A stretch of 64,000 nucleotides of DNA from assembly GCF_030704535.1 (NCBI RefSeq), contig NC_081820.1, positions 21,765,001 through 21,829,000 of the forward strand, in the 5' to 3' direction. The position numbers and the translations under genes are program-made. This DNA comes from Vitis vinifera (Eukaryota > Streptophyta > Magnoliopsida > Vitales > Vitaceae). The notes below the pieces were generated by a model. It saw only the letters and a list, made by a program, of their open reading frames with translations. It searched no databases and was not told where the DNA came from. Positions 35,301 to 47,515 of this stretch are shown in pieces (within the stretch, counting starts at the first letter, position 1; each line of letters starts with the position of its first letter).

Positions 35301-36036
35301 CTGTTCTGATGGGTGTCGAAGAGCTCTTATCTATGAGTTCTTACCAAATGAGTCGCTAGAGAAATTCATATTTTCAAACCATTCACTTGGTTGGGAAAAG
35401 CTTCAAGATATTGCTATAGGCATAGCCAAAGGAATTGAGTATCTTCACCAAGGATGTGATCAAAGAATCCTCCATTTCGACATCAAACCTCACAATATTT
35501 TGCTAGATCATAATTTTAATCCTAAGATATCTGATTTTGGTCTAGCCAAATTGTGTTCTAAGGAGCAAAGTGCAGTTTCTATGAGTGTAATTAGGGGGAC
35601 CATGGGTTATATTGCACCGGAAATGATATCTAGGAATTTTGGCAATGTTTCCTACAAGTCAGATGTTTATAGTTTTGGAATGTTATTGATTGAAATGGTA
35701 GGAGGAAGGAAGAATATAGACACTACAGTAAAGAACACTAGCCAAGTATATTTTCCAGAATGGGTTTATAATCGTCTGGATAAAAGGGAAGAGTTGCACA
35801 TTCCGATTGAGGAAGAAAATGATGGTGAAATAGCAAAGAAACTATTAATTATGGGACTTTGGTGCATTCAATGGTGCCCAATGAACCGTCCTTCCATGAA
35901 ATTTATTATTCAGATGTTAGAAGGAGAAGGAAACAATTTAAGTATGCCTCCAAACCCATTTACTTCCATGGGCCCAACAAGAACAAGTCCAAACATGCAT
36001 CAACAAGAGTTGGCAGTCATCTCAGAAATAGAGTAA
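32386..36036 (+). CDS. LRK10-like receptor kinase with short ectodomain, three exons including a 30-nt exon
   Basis: Exons are 32386-33082, 34833-34862 and 34946-36036. All junctions are GT-AG in phase 1, and the joined frame is 1,818 nt (605 aa). Exon 1 encodes a signal peptide (MVFLYLCCCLTVIISS) and a Cys-rich GUB_WAK domain (CSLQGPPILFPFRLKG, CGCSLFALSC) ending LTWTKLPHCEAEG. A second ATG at 32440 could be the real start. The 30-nt exon adds ATKKKLIVT, just before the membrane span (LGSLFLVTLVFALY). Kinase landmarks: [29 protein letters not shown] (non-RD), [16 protein letters not shown]. The WAK-associated Cys segment is shorter than in the 25.3-kb gene. If intron 1 is not spliced, translation stops after KTCSPTGN, giving a 241-aa secreted ectodomain. 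It faces away from the other kinase gene, 7 kb apart. Confidence 0.85.
33083..34832 (+). other. Intron 1 of second receptor kinase gene
   Basis: This is 1,750 bases of AT-rich non-coding DNA with donor AAG|GTAAGA and acceptor TTTTACAG. A repeated ATATAATATGATATAATAT motif lies near 33680-34190. No coding sequence or transposon ends are seen. Confidence 0.6.
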
Positions 36037-36479
36037 AAAGATAATTGGTTGTGTTTCTATTTTAGTGTATTATGAGCATGTAAATTACTTAGTATCATGT
36101 TGTAATAGTTCATCAATGTAATCTTTGTGTTTAATGGCAATAAACTCAGTGATATTTGGCAACAAGTTAGGTCTAAGAAGCTTTCCTAAATATTATTCAA
36201 AATATAAGCAGTTTTGAGGATTTTTGTTCTTCAAAAGTGGGTTGTGAAGCTAATAAACTACTCCTGAGGGGGTTATTATCATGTAAAAGAAAGTGTGCTT
36301 TTGGTAACTAGGAATAGGAATGTAATTAAGATAGGAAAACAAGTGAATCATATTATGATATAGAATTTAGGAATCAGAATTCTCACAAGAGTAAGATTTA
36401 ACTTCCATAACAATGATTTTTTTTTAATTTTATTCTCATTCTAAAATAACAATCCAATTAAATATATTTTTTTATACTT
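36037..36479 (+). other. 3' flank of second receptor kinase gene
   Basis: This is likely the 3' UTR and terminator region. AATAAAC at about 36140 could serve as a polyadenylation signal. No other gene is seen before the tandem array begins. Confidence 0.45.
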
Positions 36480-39400
36480 ATTTTTCCATGGCAAAAAGAA
36501 ACCATTAAAGGAATTGGTCAAGCATTCTACCTTTCAATCCTTGTTAGATACATCAACATCCAAGTCCAGCTTTTTGGTCATCGAAAATGTGTTTCTCCAT
36601 CATTTTATTATACAAATGCTATTAACTTTTTTCTCATTTCTACATTGACCGTCATTATTGATATAGATTTTTATGTCATTAAAATCAATTCTTTTGAAAA
36701 TAATAACATCTATATTTCAATGCTTGTTTTTCTAGGGCAAAAAGAAACCACTAAAGGAGTTGGTCAAGCATTCTACCCTTCAATCCTTGTTAGATACATC
36801 AACTTCCAAGACAACTTTTCAGTCATCGAAGACACGCTTTTCCATCATTTAAAACAAATACTCTATACTTTTTTCTCATTTCTTCATAAATGGTCATCGA
36901 TGGTATATATTTTTATATTATTCCAATTAATTCTTTTGAAACCAATAATATCCAATTTTCGGTGTCTATTTTTCCATGGCAAAAAAGAAAAAAAGAAACC
37001 ATTAAAGGAATTGATCAAGCATTCTATCCTTCAATCCTTGTTAGATATATCAACTTCCAAGTCTAGCTTTTTGGTCGTCGAATATGCATTTCTCCATCAT
37101 TTAAGACAAATGCTCTCAACTTTTTTCTCATTTCTACATTGACCGTCACCTTTGGTATATATTTTTATGTCACAAGCCCAATTAATTCTTTTGAAAACAA
37201 TAACATCCATTTTTTAGTGCTTGTTTTTCTATGGCTAAAAGAAACCATTAAAGGAATTGGTCAAGCATTCTACCCTTCAATATTTGTTGGATACATCAAT
37301 TTCCAAGTCTAGCTTTTTGGTTATCGAAGACGCGTTTCTCCATCATTTAATTAGACAAATTCTCTTAACTTTTTTCTCATTTCTACATTAACAGTCACCA
37401 TTTATATATATTTTTGTCCTTAACATCAATTCTTTTGAAAACAATAACATCCATATTTTAGTGTTTGTTTTCTGGGACAAAAAGAAACCATTAAAGGAGT
37501 TGGTCAAGCATTCTACCCTTCAATCCTTGTTAGATACATCAACTTCTAAGATAGTTTTTCAGTCGTCGAAGACGTGTTTTTCCATCATTCAAAATAAATG
37601 CTCTAAACTTTTTTCTCATTTCTTCATTAATGGTCATCGTCGTTATATATTTTTATATTATTCCAATTAATTATTTTGAAACCAATAATATCCAATTTTC
37701 AGTGTCTATTTTTCCATGGCAAAAAGAAACCATTAAAGGAATTGGTCAAGCATTCTATCCTTCAATCCTTGTTAGATATATCAACTTCCAAGTCTAGCTT
37801 TTTGGTCGTCGAATATGCATTTCTCCATCATTTAAGACAAATGCTCTCAACTTTTTTCTCATTTCTACATTGACCGTCACCTTTGGTATATATTTTTATG
37901 TCACAAGCCCAATTAATTCTTTTGAAAACAATAACATCCATTTTTTAGTAATTTTTTTTTCCTTTGCTAAAAGAAACCATTAAAGGAATTGGTCAAGCAT
38001 TCTACCCTTCAATATTTGTTAGATACATCAATTTCCAAGTCTAGCTTTTTGGTTATCGAAGACGCGTTTCTCCATCATTTAATTAGACAAATTCTCTTAA
38101 CTTTTTTCTCATTTCTACATTGATAGTCACCATTTATATATATTTTTGTCCTTAAAATCAATTCTTTTGAAAACAATAACATCCATATTTTAGTGCTTGT
38201 TTTCTGGGACAAAAAGAAACCATTAAAGGAGTTGGTCAAACATTCTACCCTTCAATCCTTGTTAGATACATCAACTTCTAAGATAGTTTTTCAGTCGTCG
38301 AAGACGTGTTTTTCCATCATTCAAAATAAATGCTCTAAACTATTTTCTCATTTCTTCATTAATGGTCATCGTCGGTATATATTTTTATATTATTCCAATT
38401 AATTATTTTGAAACCAATAATATCCAATTTTCAGTGTCTATTTTTCCATGGCAAAAAGAAACCATTAAAGGAATTGGTCAAGCATTCTATCCTTCAATCC
38501 TTGTTAGATATATCAACTTCCAAGTCTAGCTTTTTGGTCGTCGAAGATGCATTTCTCCATCATTTAAAACAAATGCTCTCAACTTTTTTCTCATTTCTAC
38601 ATTGACTGTCACCTTTGGTATATATTTTTATGTCACAAGCCCAATTAATTCTTTTGAAAACAATAACATCCATTTTTTAGTGTTTGTTTTTCTATGGCTA
38701 AAAGAAACCATTAAAGGAATTGGTCAAGCATTCTACCCTTCAATATTTGTTAGATACATCAATTTCCAAGTCTAGCTTTTTGGTTATCGAAGACGCGTTT
38801 CTCCATCATTTAATTAGACAAATTCTCTTAACTTTTTTCTCATTTCTACATTGATAGTCACCATTTATATATATTTTTGTCCTTAAAATCAATTCTTTTG
38901 AAAACAATAACATCCATATTTTAGTGCTTGTTTTCTGGGACAAAGAAACCATTAAAGGAGTTGGTCAAACATTCTACCCTTCAATCCTTGTTAGATACAT
39001 CAACTTCTAAGATAGTTTTTCAGTCGTCGAATACGTGTTTTTCCATCATTCAAAATAAATGCTCTAAACTTTTTTCTCATTTCTTCATTAATGGTCATCG
39101 TCGGTATATATTTTTATATTATTCCAATTAATTATTTTGAAACCAATAATATCCAATTTTCAGTGTCTATTTTTCCATGGCAAAAAGAAACCATTAAAGG
39201 AATTGGTCAAGCATTCTATCCTTCAATCCTTGTTAGATATATCAACTTCCAAGTCTAGCTTTTTGGTCGTCGAAGATGCATTTCTCCATCATTTAAGACA
39301 AATGCTCTCAACTTTTTTCTCATTTCTACATTGACCGTCACCTTTGGTATATATTTTTATGTCACAAGCCCAATTAATTCTTTTGAAAACAATAACATCC

Positions 39401-40870
39401 ATTTTTTAGTGTTTGTTTTTCTATGGCTAAAAGAAACCATTAAAGGAATTGGTCAAGCATTCTACCCTTCAATATTTGTTAGATACATCAATTTCCAAGT
39501 CTAGCTTTTTGGTTATCGAAGATGCGTTTCTCCATCATTTAATTAGACAAATTCTCTTAACTTTTTTTTCATTTATACATTGACAGTCACCATTTATATA
39601 TATTTTTGTCCTTAAAATCAATTCTTTTGAAAACAATAACATCCATATTTTAGTGCTTGTTTTCTGGGACAAAAAGAAACCATTAAAGGAGTTGGTCAAA
39701 CATTCTACCCTTCAATCCTTGTTAGATACATCAACTTCTAAGATAGTTTTTCAGTCGTCGAAGACGTGTTTTTCCATCATTCAAAATAAATGCTCTAAAC
39801 TTTTTTCTCATTTCTTCATTAATGGTCATCGTCGGTATATATTTTTATATTATTCCAATTAATTATTTTGAAACCAATAATATCCAATTTTCAGTGTCTA
39901 TTTTTCCATGGCAAAAAGAAACCATTAAAGGAATTGGTCAAGCATTCCACCCTTAAATCCTTGTTAGATACCTCAACTTCCAAGTCTAGCTTTTTGGTCG
40001 TCGAAGTATCACAAGCCCAATTAATTCTTTTGAAAACAATAACATCCATTTTTTAGTGCTTGTTTTTCTATGGCTAAAAGAAACCATTAAAGGAATTGGT
40101 CAAGCATTCTAGCCTTCAATCCTTGTTAGATACATCAAGTTCCAAGCTAGCTTTTGGGTTGTTGAAAACGTGTTTCTCCATTACTTAAGACAAATGCTTT
40201 TAACTTTTTTCTCATTTCTACATTGACCATCACCATCGGTATATATTTTTATGTCATTCCAATTAATTCTTTTGAAAACAATAAAATCCATTTTTCAATG
40301 CTTGTTTTCCATTGCAAAAAGAAACCATTAAAGGAATTAGTCATGTATTCTACTCTTCAATCCTTGTTAGATACATTAACTTCCATGTCTAGCTTTTTGG
40401 TTGTAGAAGACGCGTTTCTCCATCATTTAATTAGACAAATGCTCTTAACTTTTTTCTCATTTCTACATTGACCATCACCATTGATGTATATTTTTATGTC
40501 ATTAAAATCAATTCTTTTGAAAACAATAACATCCATATTTCAGTGCTTGTTTTTCCATGGAAAAAAGAAACCATTAAAGGAGTTGGTCAAGCATTCTACC
40601 CTTCAATTATTGTTAGACACATCAACTTTCAAGCTAGCTTTTCGATCGTCGAAGACACGTTTTTCCATCATTTAAAACAAATGCTCGAAACTTTTTTCTC
40701 ATTTCTTCATTGATGGTCACCATCGGTATATATTTTTATGTTATTCGAATTAATTCTTTTGAAACCAATAACATCCGGTTTTCAGTGCCTATTTTTCCAT
40801 GACAAAGAAACCATTAAAGGAATTGGTCAAGCATTCTACCCTTAAATCTTTGTTAGATACATCAACAACC
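36480..40870 (+). repeat. Tandem array, about 244-bp monomers in a three-monomer (about 732-bp) higher-order repeat
   Basis: The block AAGAAACCATTAAAGGAATT recurs at about 36.49, 36.74, 36.99, 37.23, 37.48, 37.72, 37.97, 38.21, 38.45, 38.70, 38.94, 39.18, 39.43, 39.67, 39.91, 40.08, 40.32, 40.56 and 40.80 kb, giving about 19 monomers. Three variants alternate. Type A has GGAGTTGGTCAA and TCTAAGATAGTTTTTCAG. Type B has CATTCTATCCTTC and TTTTTGGTCGTCGAA. Type C has CAATATTTGTT and TTTTTGGTTATCGAAG. Type A recurs at 37478, 38210, 38942 and 39673 (spacing 731-732). A deletion shortens one monomer near 40.0 kb. Short open frames recur with the repeat and are not genes. Confidence 0.9.
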
Positions 40871-41530
40871 CTACAATGTTTTTCAATGCTGACACCTTCC
40901 TAGACGATTCTTAATTCCCAATAATTTTTTTGAAAATAGTTGCATCCATTTTCTCACAAAAGACAAAAAGTTATTGGTCATAGATTCCTAGTGTTTAGTT
41001 TTTCTAATTGGCATTTTTGGACATTATCTAGGCCATAATTTTTTTTTTGAAATTTTTTTTTAGGCCCATTTCTCCATGGCAAATAAGAAATTACCAAAGT
41101 AATTAGTCTAGCTTTTCAATCATATCCTGGTTACAAACATTAACTACCTTATAATATTTAATGTTTCTACTTGACACTTTTCCAAATGGTTCACCCCAAT
41201 AATTATTTTGCAAAAACTCACTTTTCATTGTTTAGTCCTTCTAATTGGTACATCATAGATGTTATTCCTTTTGTTTTTTTGTAAATTTTGTGGAAAACTT
41301 CTTTGTGCATGTTTTTCCTTGGAAGATTAATAATAAGGACCACTTAAGGAATTAGATAAGCCTTTACATCAACTACCCCACAATGTTTTAATGTTTGTGT
41401 TCACACCCTCCTACTCTTAGGTCTTATGAAAGCAATGGCAACCATTTTTTCATTGAAGACAACAAACTAATATCACTTAAAGAATCATTCAAACCCTTTT
41501 TTCTAATATTTCTTAAAGGCTTGTCGGTGG
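40871..41530 (+). repeat. Diverged array flank, same family as 25.4-28.1 and 31.3-31.8 kb
   Basis: It continues from the last monomer into the flanking blocks seen elsewhere: ACCCTACAATGTTTTTCAATGC, TAGTTTTTCTAATTGGCATTTTTGGACATTATC, then TTTCTTAAAGGCTTGTCGGTGGAAATTG. The same order appears around 31.4-31.8 kb, so this is part of a larger repeated unit. Confidence 0.6.
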
Positions 41531-41544
41531 AAATTGATAAGGTG

Positions 41545-41775
41545 TAAAATATATAATAATTGTTTTCAACTATTTTCGATGATTTGTTTGAGGAATATTT
41601 TAAAAAATAATTATTTAAATATAAAAAATGAAGTAATACAAATAAAAGTTGTTTTTAAAAATATTTGAAAATATAGAAAATAGGTTAGAGAATATTTTAT
41701 GTTTTTAACAAATTTTTATTTAAGAAAAAAATTATTAAATAAATATTTTGAAAACATTCTCCATTCGAGCCTTGA
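41545..41775. mobile_element. AT-rich MITE family, partial copy
   Basis: Family landmarks TAATAATTGTTTTCAACTATTTTCG, GAGGAATATTTTAAAAAATAATTAT and AAATATAGAAAATAGG appear in order. Confidence 0.45.
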
Positions 41776-42280
41776 ATACCTGTTTTTCATGGAAAGTAAG
41801 TCAAGTTTAAATGACTACCATTATTTCTATCATTTCTGGATCCATCAACCACCCATTATTTCATGGAAACAAGAATGACACACACCATGTTTTCTTATCC
41901 TTGTATTTTAAAATTATTTTTAAATTAAAAAATAATTTTTTTTTTTTAACATTTAAAAATACCGGCTTGAATGGGTTGTTTTTAAAAATATTTTTTATTT
42001 TGATTTTACAAAAAAAAATTGTAAGTTAAATTTATATAATATATTAAATTTAATTCAAGTCTTATTAAAAATAAAAATATTTTTTATTTATAAATAAAGT
42101 AAAAAATAAATAGTTTTTAATCAAATATGAATATTAATATTATAAAAAAAATCATAGATTATTTTTTATAAAAATAAAACTATTTTACTATGTATTATAA
42201 AACTATGGATATTAACATCTTCATAAAAAAATATAATTAAATCTTTTTGTTAAATAATAATAATAATAATAATAATAATA

Positions 42281-42313
<33 letters not shown>

Positions 42314-43633
42314 ATTTTATTCAAAAACAAATAAAGTTTAATATTTTTAATACGCATATTTCATGTTAAGTGGACTTGGGCTTATGTGGTTCGGCATAAA
42401 TGTTGTTGTGGGCCTTGAGTAAGCCCTTAGTGGGCTACCAGAATTAACTTTGTTGTCGGATACTAGTACAAGGCTGGCTTCTGGCATCAAACTCCATATC
42501 GGGCCTGACCCAATTCAAATAGCACATGATCCCAGCATGGCCCAAGCCAATCATGCTCATGCCCTCCCATAAGCTGCCTATGAACCTCCCACTGGACTTG
42601 GCCCAGCGGCTCACTAACGAGCCTATTGTTGGGCCTAAATAGCTTGGACCGCTCCACTAATTAAATGTTATGGCCTCAATGGAGTTAATTTTAAACTTAA
42701 ATTGAAACAAGCCGATTGGAAGACAACCTTGTCTGCACCAAGGCCCAAAACCAATGGGCTTTTCATTATTTTCAAATAACAAATAATTATTATAACAAAT
42801 TATCTCTTTATTTTCTCCTCTTTGGGTTAAAATATCCATCATCATCGTCATCGTCGTCGTCGTCGTCATCAGTATTGGTCAAATATGACATTTTAAATAA
42901 CCACTAAATAAATTTTCTTAGCACTAAAGGGAGGTTTATCTAGCCTTTTGAGGACATGATTCTTTTGCCATCAGAAAACTGTTGTGAACTAGAAAGAAGC
43001 TTTTAACTAGGATTATATATACAATCATATATGTTAATTAATTTTTTTATTTTTTGTGTAATGACTTATTCCTTCTCATGCAGACATTATATGTTCTAGG
43101 TTTATTGAAATCTTACAACTTTAAAACATGTTTACATGATTAAGAAAAGTTCATATATATATATATATATAATATCAAAAAACTTATTTCTCTATGCGAT
43201 ATAGGATATCATATTTTGATTGATTGTAAAGTTGCTAAATTTGAATGTCAAGCATTGTGAGATAGTTTATATAACCAACTATCTTTGGTTTTCAATATTA
43301 ATTAATATTGTCTTGGATGTTCGGACCCAAATGGGACATTTCTAAAGGTAAAACCACTTGTTTTGTAGGAAAAGGTTGACTAAGAATTAAGTTTAAATTT
43401 CTAAAATTGTAGTCACAAATTAAAGGCCAAGTCTTATATCACAAATTAAATTATTTGTTTGGATACACTTGTTTTTTAGTGCAAAGTAAAACATTATATG
43501 CTTTATCTATTTATTAGGTAATATGGTCTAGCTTAAGGATCAATTTCAATCATACATAACTAATTATTCTTACTTTTTTAGTCCAATAAAAAATGGTAAA
43601 GAAAAAAGAAAGAAAAGAAAAGAAAAAGGGAAA
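41776..43633. other. Spacer, no gene seen; trinucleotide repeats
   Basis: (TAA)n runs into (TTA)n at 42245-42310, a self-complementary hairpin-forming pair. A (CGT/CAT)n run lies at 42836-42868. The less AT-rich block 42370-42660 (GGGCCTTGAGTAAGCCC, TGGGCTACCAG, GGGCCTGACCC) looks like a dispersed repeat and has no open frame of note. An (AT)n run lies near 43155-43172. Confidence 0.5.
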
Positions 43634-46510
43634 TTGGTCTGACACTTTTAGCTAATGCCTCTTTACCTTTAAAGTTTTGGCTATGTGTTCCATACAACCA
43701 TATTGCTTATCAATTGTATGCCCACTAAGGTACTTCAACTTTAGTCCCTATTCCAAGTTCTCTTTGGAAAAACCCTGAATTATCATCACTTAAAATTTTT
43801 TGGATGTTTGTACAATCCTTATATTTACCCCTACAATAAACACAAACTCTCATATTGTTCAATCAGAAGTATCTTCCTTATCTATAGCCCAATTCACAAA
43901 GGGTATGTGTGCTTTGACCACATTTCAAACCAAATGTATATAACTCAACATGTTATCTTTGATGAAACAGTATTTCCATTCCAACACTCCACTGTTCCTT
44001 CCATCTCTTTGTTGTCTCCTTCCTCCATTCAGTCTTCTTATACCCCAACATTTTTACCCACATCTCCTCCTTTCCTCACTCTATGGTTCATCGTTTCTAC
44101 TAACTAAGATCCTGCTTGTACTCGTGTCTATCATCCTAGTTCATTGGCTTTACCACACACTACAACCTACTCATCTAATGGTCCTTCACCTTCACCTTCA
44201 CCTTCACCAACATCTTCAATATCAACCATTATTCCAATTCTTTTTGTTGATTCCGCAACTAACATTGCTAGTTCTTACCCTTAACCCATAAATCACCATC
44301 CAATGGTCACACGTGCAAAGGACGACATTTTCAAGAAGAAGGTGCCCATGGTTCACAAAGCTGTTGAACCTCATACCTTTATACAAGTAGCAAAAGATTT
44401 GAATTGGCTACTTGCCATGGAAAAAGAATTCACTACCCTCATGAACAACAATACATTGCACCTTGTCCCTACTCTTAATAGTAATATCATCGACTATAAA
44501 CGGGTTTACAAACTTAAATACAAACCTGATGGGACTATTGATTGATACAAAGCTCATTTGATCACAAAAGAATTGTAAAAGCTTCCACAATTCGCATAGT
44601 GCTTGCCATTGCTCTTTTTTTTCAATAGTTGATTTGTCAACTCGTTGTTTAGAATGCATTCCTCAATGGTGATCTTAAAGAACAAGTGTTTATGAGCCAA
44701 CCTCTTAGGTTTGTTAATAAACAATTTTCTTCTCATGTCTGCAAACTAAACAAACATTATATGGTCTTAAACAGGTCCCACATGCATGGTTTACTAAACT
44801 TAGCAACACCCTTCTCGATTGGGGTTTCCAATCATCTAGGGCTAACAATTCCATATCTATTCATCATGTTTTTTAAAATAATAATAATAATAATAATAAT
44901 AATATTAATGAGACTACAAAGCAAAATACCTACAAATTTGATTAAAAGACGAGTCACAATAATCTTCAAAACTAAACTTTGTAACATCTTTAGGAAAATT
45001 TAACCACCGAATTATTGATTTTAAATTACAAATGCCTTCTTAGTTAAACAATTTGTTATTCTATTTGCTTCCCTATAAATATGATGATAATGGTAAATAT
45101 TTAGGTCTTAAGATAATATTCAAATATCCTCCATTAATAATATAATAGAATTAGGAATATTACTCTTTTTATTATAATAATCTATAACTATTTTTTAGTT
45201 ATCTTCAATCTCTAGGTTTAAAAATTCATTGTTTTTGGCAACTAATATGTCATCTCTTAAAGTCATACATTCTGCAATAATTATTGAAGGATTACCTATA
45301 TGCCTACTTGTAACTATTTTTATAGTTCCATTAGAGTCTCTAATAACCCATCCTAAAGTACTTTTATTCTCCATCCTTGAACCATCAAAATTTAATTTGA
45401 ATCTTCCATTAATCATATGATTTCATTAAATCTATTTTTCAACCATTCGTGGGACATTCCGTCCTTCGATTTGAAGATAGGAGTCAATCATATAATCCTA
45501 AATATTTTGAAAGTTTAAGGTAGCATTCTCAATGACGAGAAAAGGGTTGGGTTGGATCTTCCTAATGATGTTTTGATTCTCCTGATTTATGTTGATAATA
45601 TATTAGTAATCAACAACAATTTCTCTCAAGTTTTCTCATTTATATCCTATCTCAATTCCTATTTTGCACTTTGTGATCTTGGACATCTGAATTACTTTCT
45701 TGGTATGGAGGTTCTTCATGTTGACACTACATCACATCTCAATTGACACAAATACATCCAACACATCATGACTCGCACCAAAATACTAGACTCCAAGCCT
45801 ACCTACACACCTAAAGGTTAAACCTTATCTCAACATGATGACAAAATACTCATGGATAAAACCTTGTGTTGCAACACTATTGGTATTCTCTAATACATAA
45901 CCATCACACGACCTAATATCACCTTTCCTGTTAACAAGGCTTGCCAGTTCATGTCCAACCCACCAATTCATTGGCTTGCAATGAAAAGAATACTCCTCAT
46001 TTCATGGCTTACAAATACAATAATCTCCCTCGTTGGATATTCAAAGATATATCAATGTTGATTGAGACTCCTACCTAGATGATCACAAGAGTACCAATAG
46101 GTATTGTATCTTCCTTAGTCCAAATTTAATCTCTTGGTCATCTATCAAACATCAAGTCGTCTCTCGAAATAGTGTCGAATTTGAATACTATGGCTTAGCC
46201 TCTATTACAGCTAAGATCATCTGGTCCAATCCATTCTGAAAGAACTTTGTATTTCTCAATCTGCTTCTCTCCTAGTTTGGTGTGATAATAAGAGTGCAGC
46301 TCATTTAGTTACCAACTCAATTTCTCATGCTCATTCGAAACATATTGAGCTTAACCTTCACTTCATTCAGGATAACGTCTTGGACAAAGATCTCATCATT
46401 CACTACATTCTGTCTTCTAATCAAGTTATCAATATCTTCACCAAACTCTTAGTTTTTCAGTTTTAGAATGAAGCTCGACATTGTTCCAAGACCTATGAGC
46501 TTGGGGGAAT
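43634..46510 (+). mobile_element. Decayed Ty1/Copia retrotransposon remnant
   Basis: The plus strand carries, in order, the integrase C-terminal region (ANASLPLKFW, PYNKHKLSYCSIRSIFLIYS, HVIFDETVFPFQHS), the start of reverse transcriptase (VTRAKDDIF, LNWLLAMEKEFTTLMNNNT, YKRVYKLKYKPDGTID), after an interruption the RT active-site region (LILLIYVDNILV, DLGHLNYFLGMEVLH) and RNase H/C-terminal remnants. A polypurine-like AGCTTGGGGGAATG near 46500 marks the 3' end of the coding part; an LTR may start at TGATAAACAG but its end was not found. Stops and frameshifts are many, and the catalytic YVDD reads YVDN. It belongs to a different, older Copia lineage than the 6.8-9.8 kb element. Confidence 0.85.
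44870..45553 (-). mobile_element. 5'-truncated LINE fragment nested in the Copia remnant
   Basis: Copia homology stops near 44865 (FIHHVF) and resumes near 45555 (DVLILLIYVDN). Between them the minus strand encodes an RNase H-like segment at 45195-45416 (GRFKLNFDGS, TLGWVIRDSNG, AECMTLRDD) typical of the C terminus of plant non-LTR retrotransposons. Its frame continues a little further toward a simple-repeat (ATT)n tail at 44877-44903. A clear target-site duplication was not found. Confidence 0.75.
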
Positions 46511-47244
46511 GATAAACAGTAAGAAGATAATTGAAGATTCAAGTATCCTAACTAATATTAGTTGAAGCATCTTAAGAAGTTAGAAAAGTTATTAAGAATT
46601 AGATGATCGGTTAAACATTGTAAGAGTTGATTTGATAGGTCAACATAAAAGCAATAAAGGCTAAAAACTCAAGTGTGCTTAGCAAAAGAAATTATTCAAG
46701 AAGTTTAGGTCTCCAATTCCATTCCAAAGTCTTTTAGTATGCTAGTTCATTAATTCTATAAAATTATTTTCACCAAGTATTAATTTGAATTATGATCTCA
46801 TAACAAATAGAAATATTTGGGCAAAGGAACAAAATAATAATTACCTTAAAAAATATTTCTCATGTAAATAATAATTCAATATAACTTCTATTGGATATAA
46901 ATACTTATTGTAATTTTTTCCCAATAGTGGTTTGATATGGGATGTGATTAAGAAAATGGAAAGGCATATCTTTGATTGAAAAAATCATATCTCTAGTTTC
47001 TATTTAAAATATGAAGGTTATTTTTTTAGATTTAGAGATTATTTTATCAATATTAATCAAATAGAAAATTAATACATTTTTTTAGCCTACATATTTTGAA
47101 CATCCCAATGAAACATAAATTTCATCCAATATTTTACTTTCCCTCCCATAAGCTATAAACTTAATCAGCATAATTTATCAGCTCATGTTTCATTCCAAAA
47201 TGGAGTATTTGTATATCTAAAACCACCTTTCATAAATAAAGAAA
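46511..47244. other. AT-rich spacer after Copia remnant
   Basis: No gene is seen. The first part may include the Copia LTR. Confidence 0.35.
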
Positions 47245-47515
47245 ACTTAAGCCCTATTTGGCAATTATTTTCTAAAATAATTTTGAAAAATTGTTTTTGA
47301 AAACAATTTTTAAAAATTATTGTTTGAAATTTTGTAAAAAAAGAAAAAAGAAAAAAAAATTTGTGTAAGAATCTAAAATATTTTTAACATGTTTTTTTAT
47401 ATTTAAAAATAACTTTTACATACGATGCTTTATTTTTAATTCTTCTTCTTTGTATTTATATAATTATTTTTAAAAAAAATAAAATAAATAAATAAAAACA
47501 ACTAAAAAACATCAT
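47245..47515. mobile_element. AT-rich MITE family, partial copy
   Basis: CCCTATTTGGCAATTATTTTC matches the family terminus. GAATCTAAAATATTTTTAACATG, CGATGCTTTATTTTTAATTC and TATATAATTATTTTT follow in order. The far terminus is missing or degraded. Confidence 0.55.

Noticed and set aside
36645..40713. Series of near-identical small open frames (about 65-80 codons, KKPLKELVKHS-type) as a peptide gene family
   Set aside because: They recur exactly with the tandem repeat, have no conserved start or codon bias, and drift freely between monomers; they are by-products of the array.
36480..40870. CRISPR-like array
   Set aside because: The repeat unit is about 244 bp with no unique spacers, and the sequence is plant nuclear DNA.
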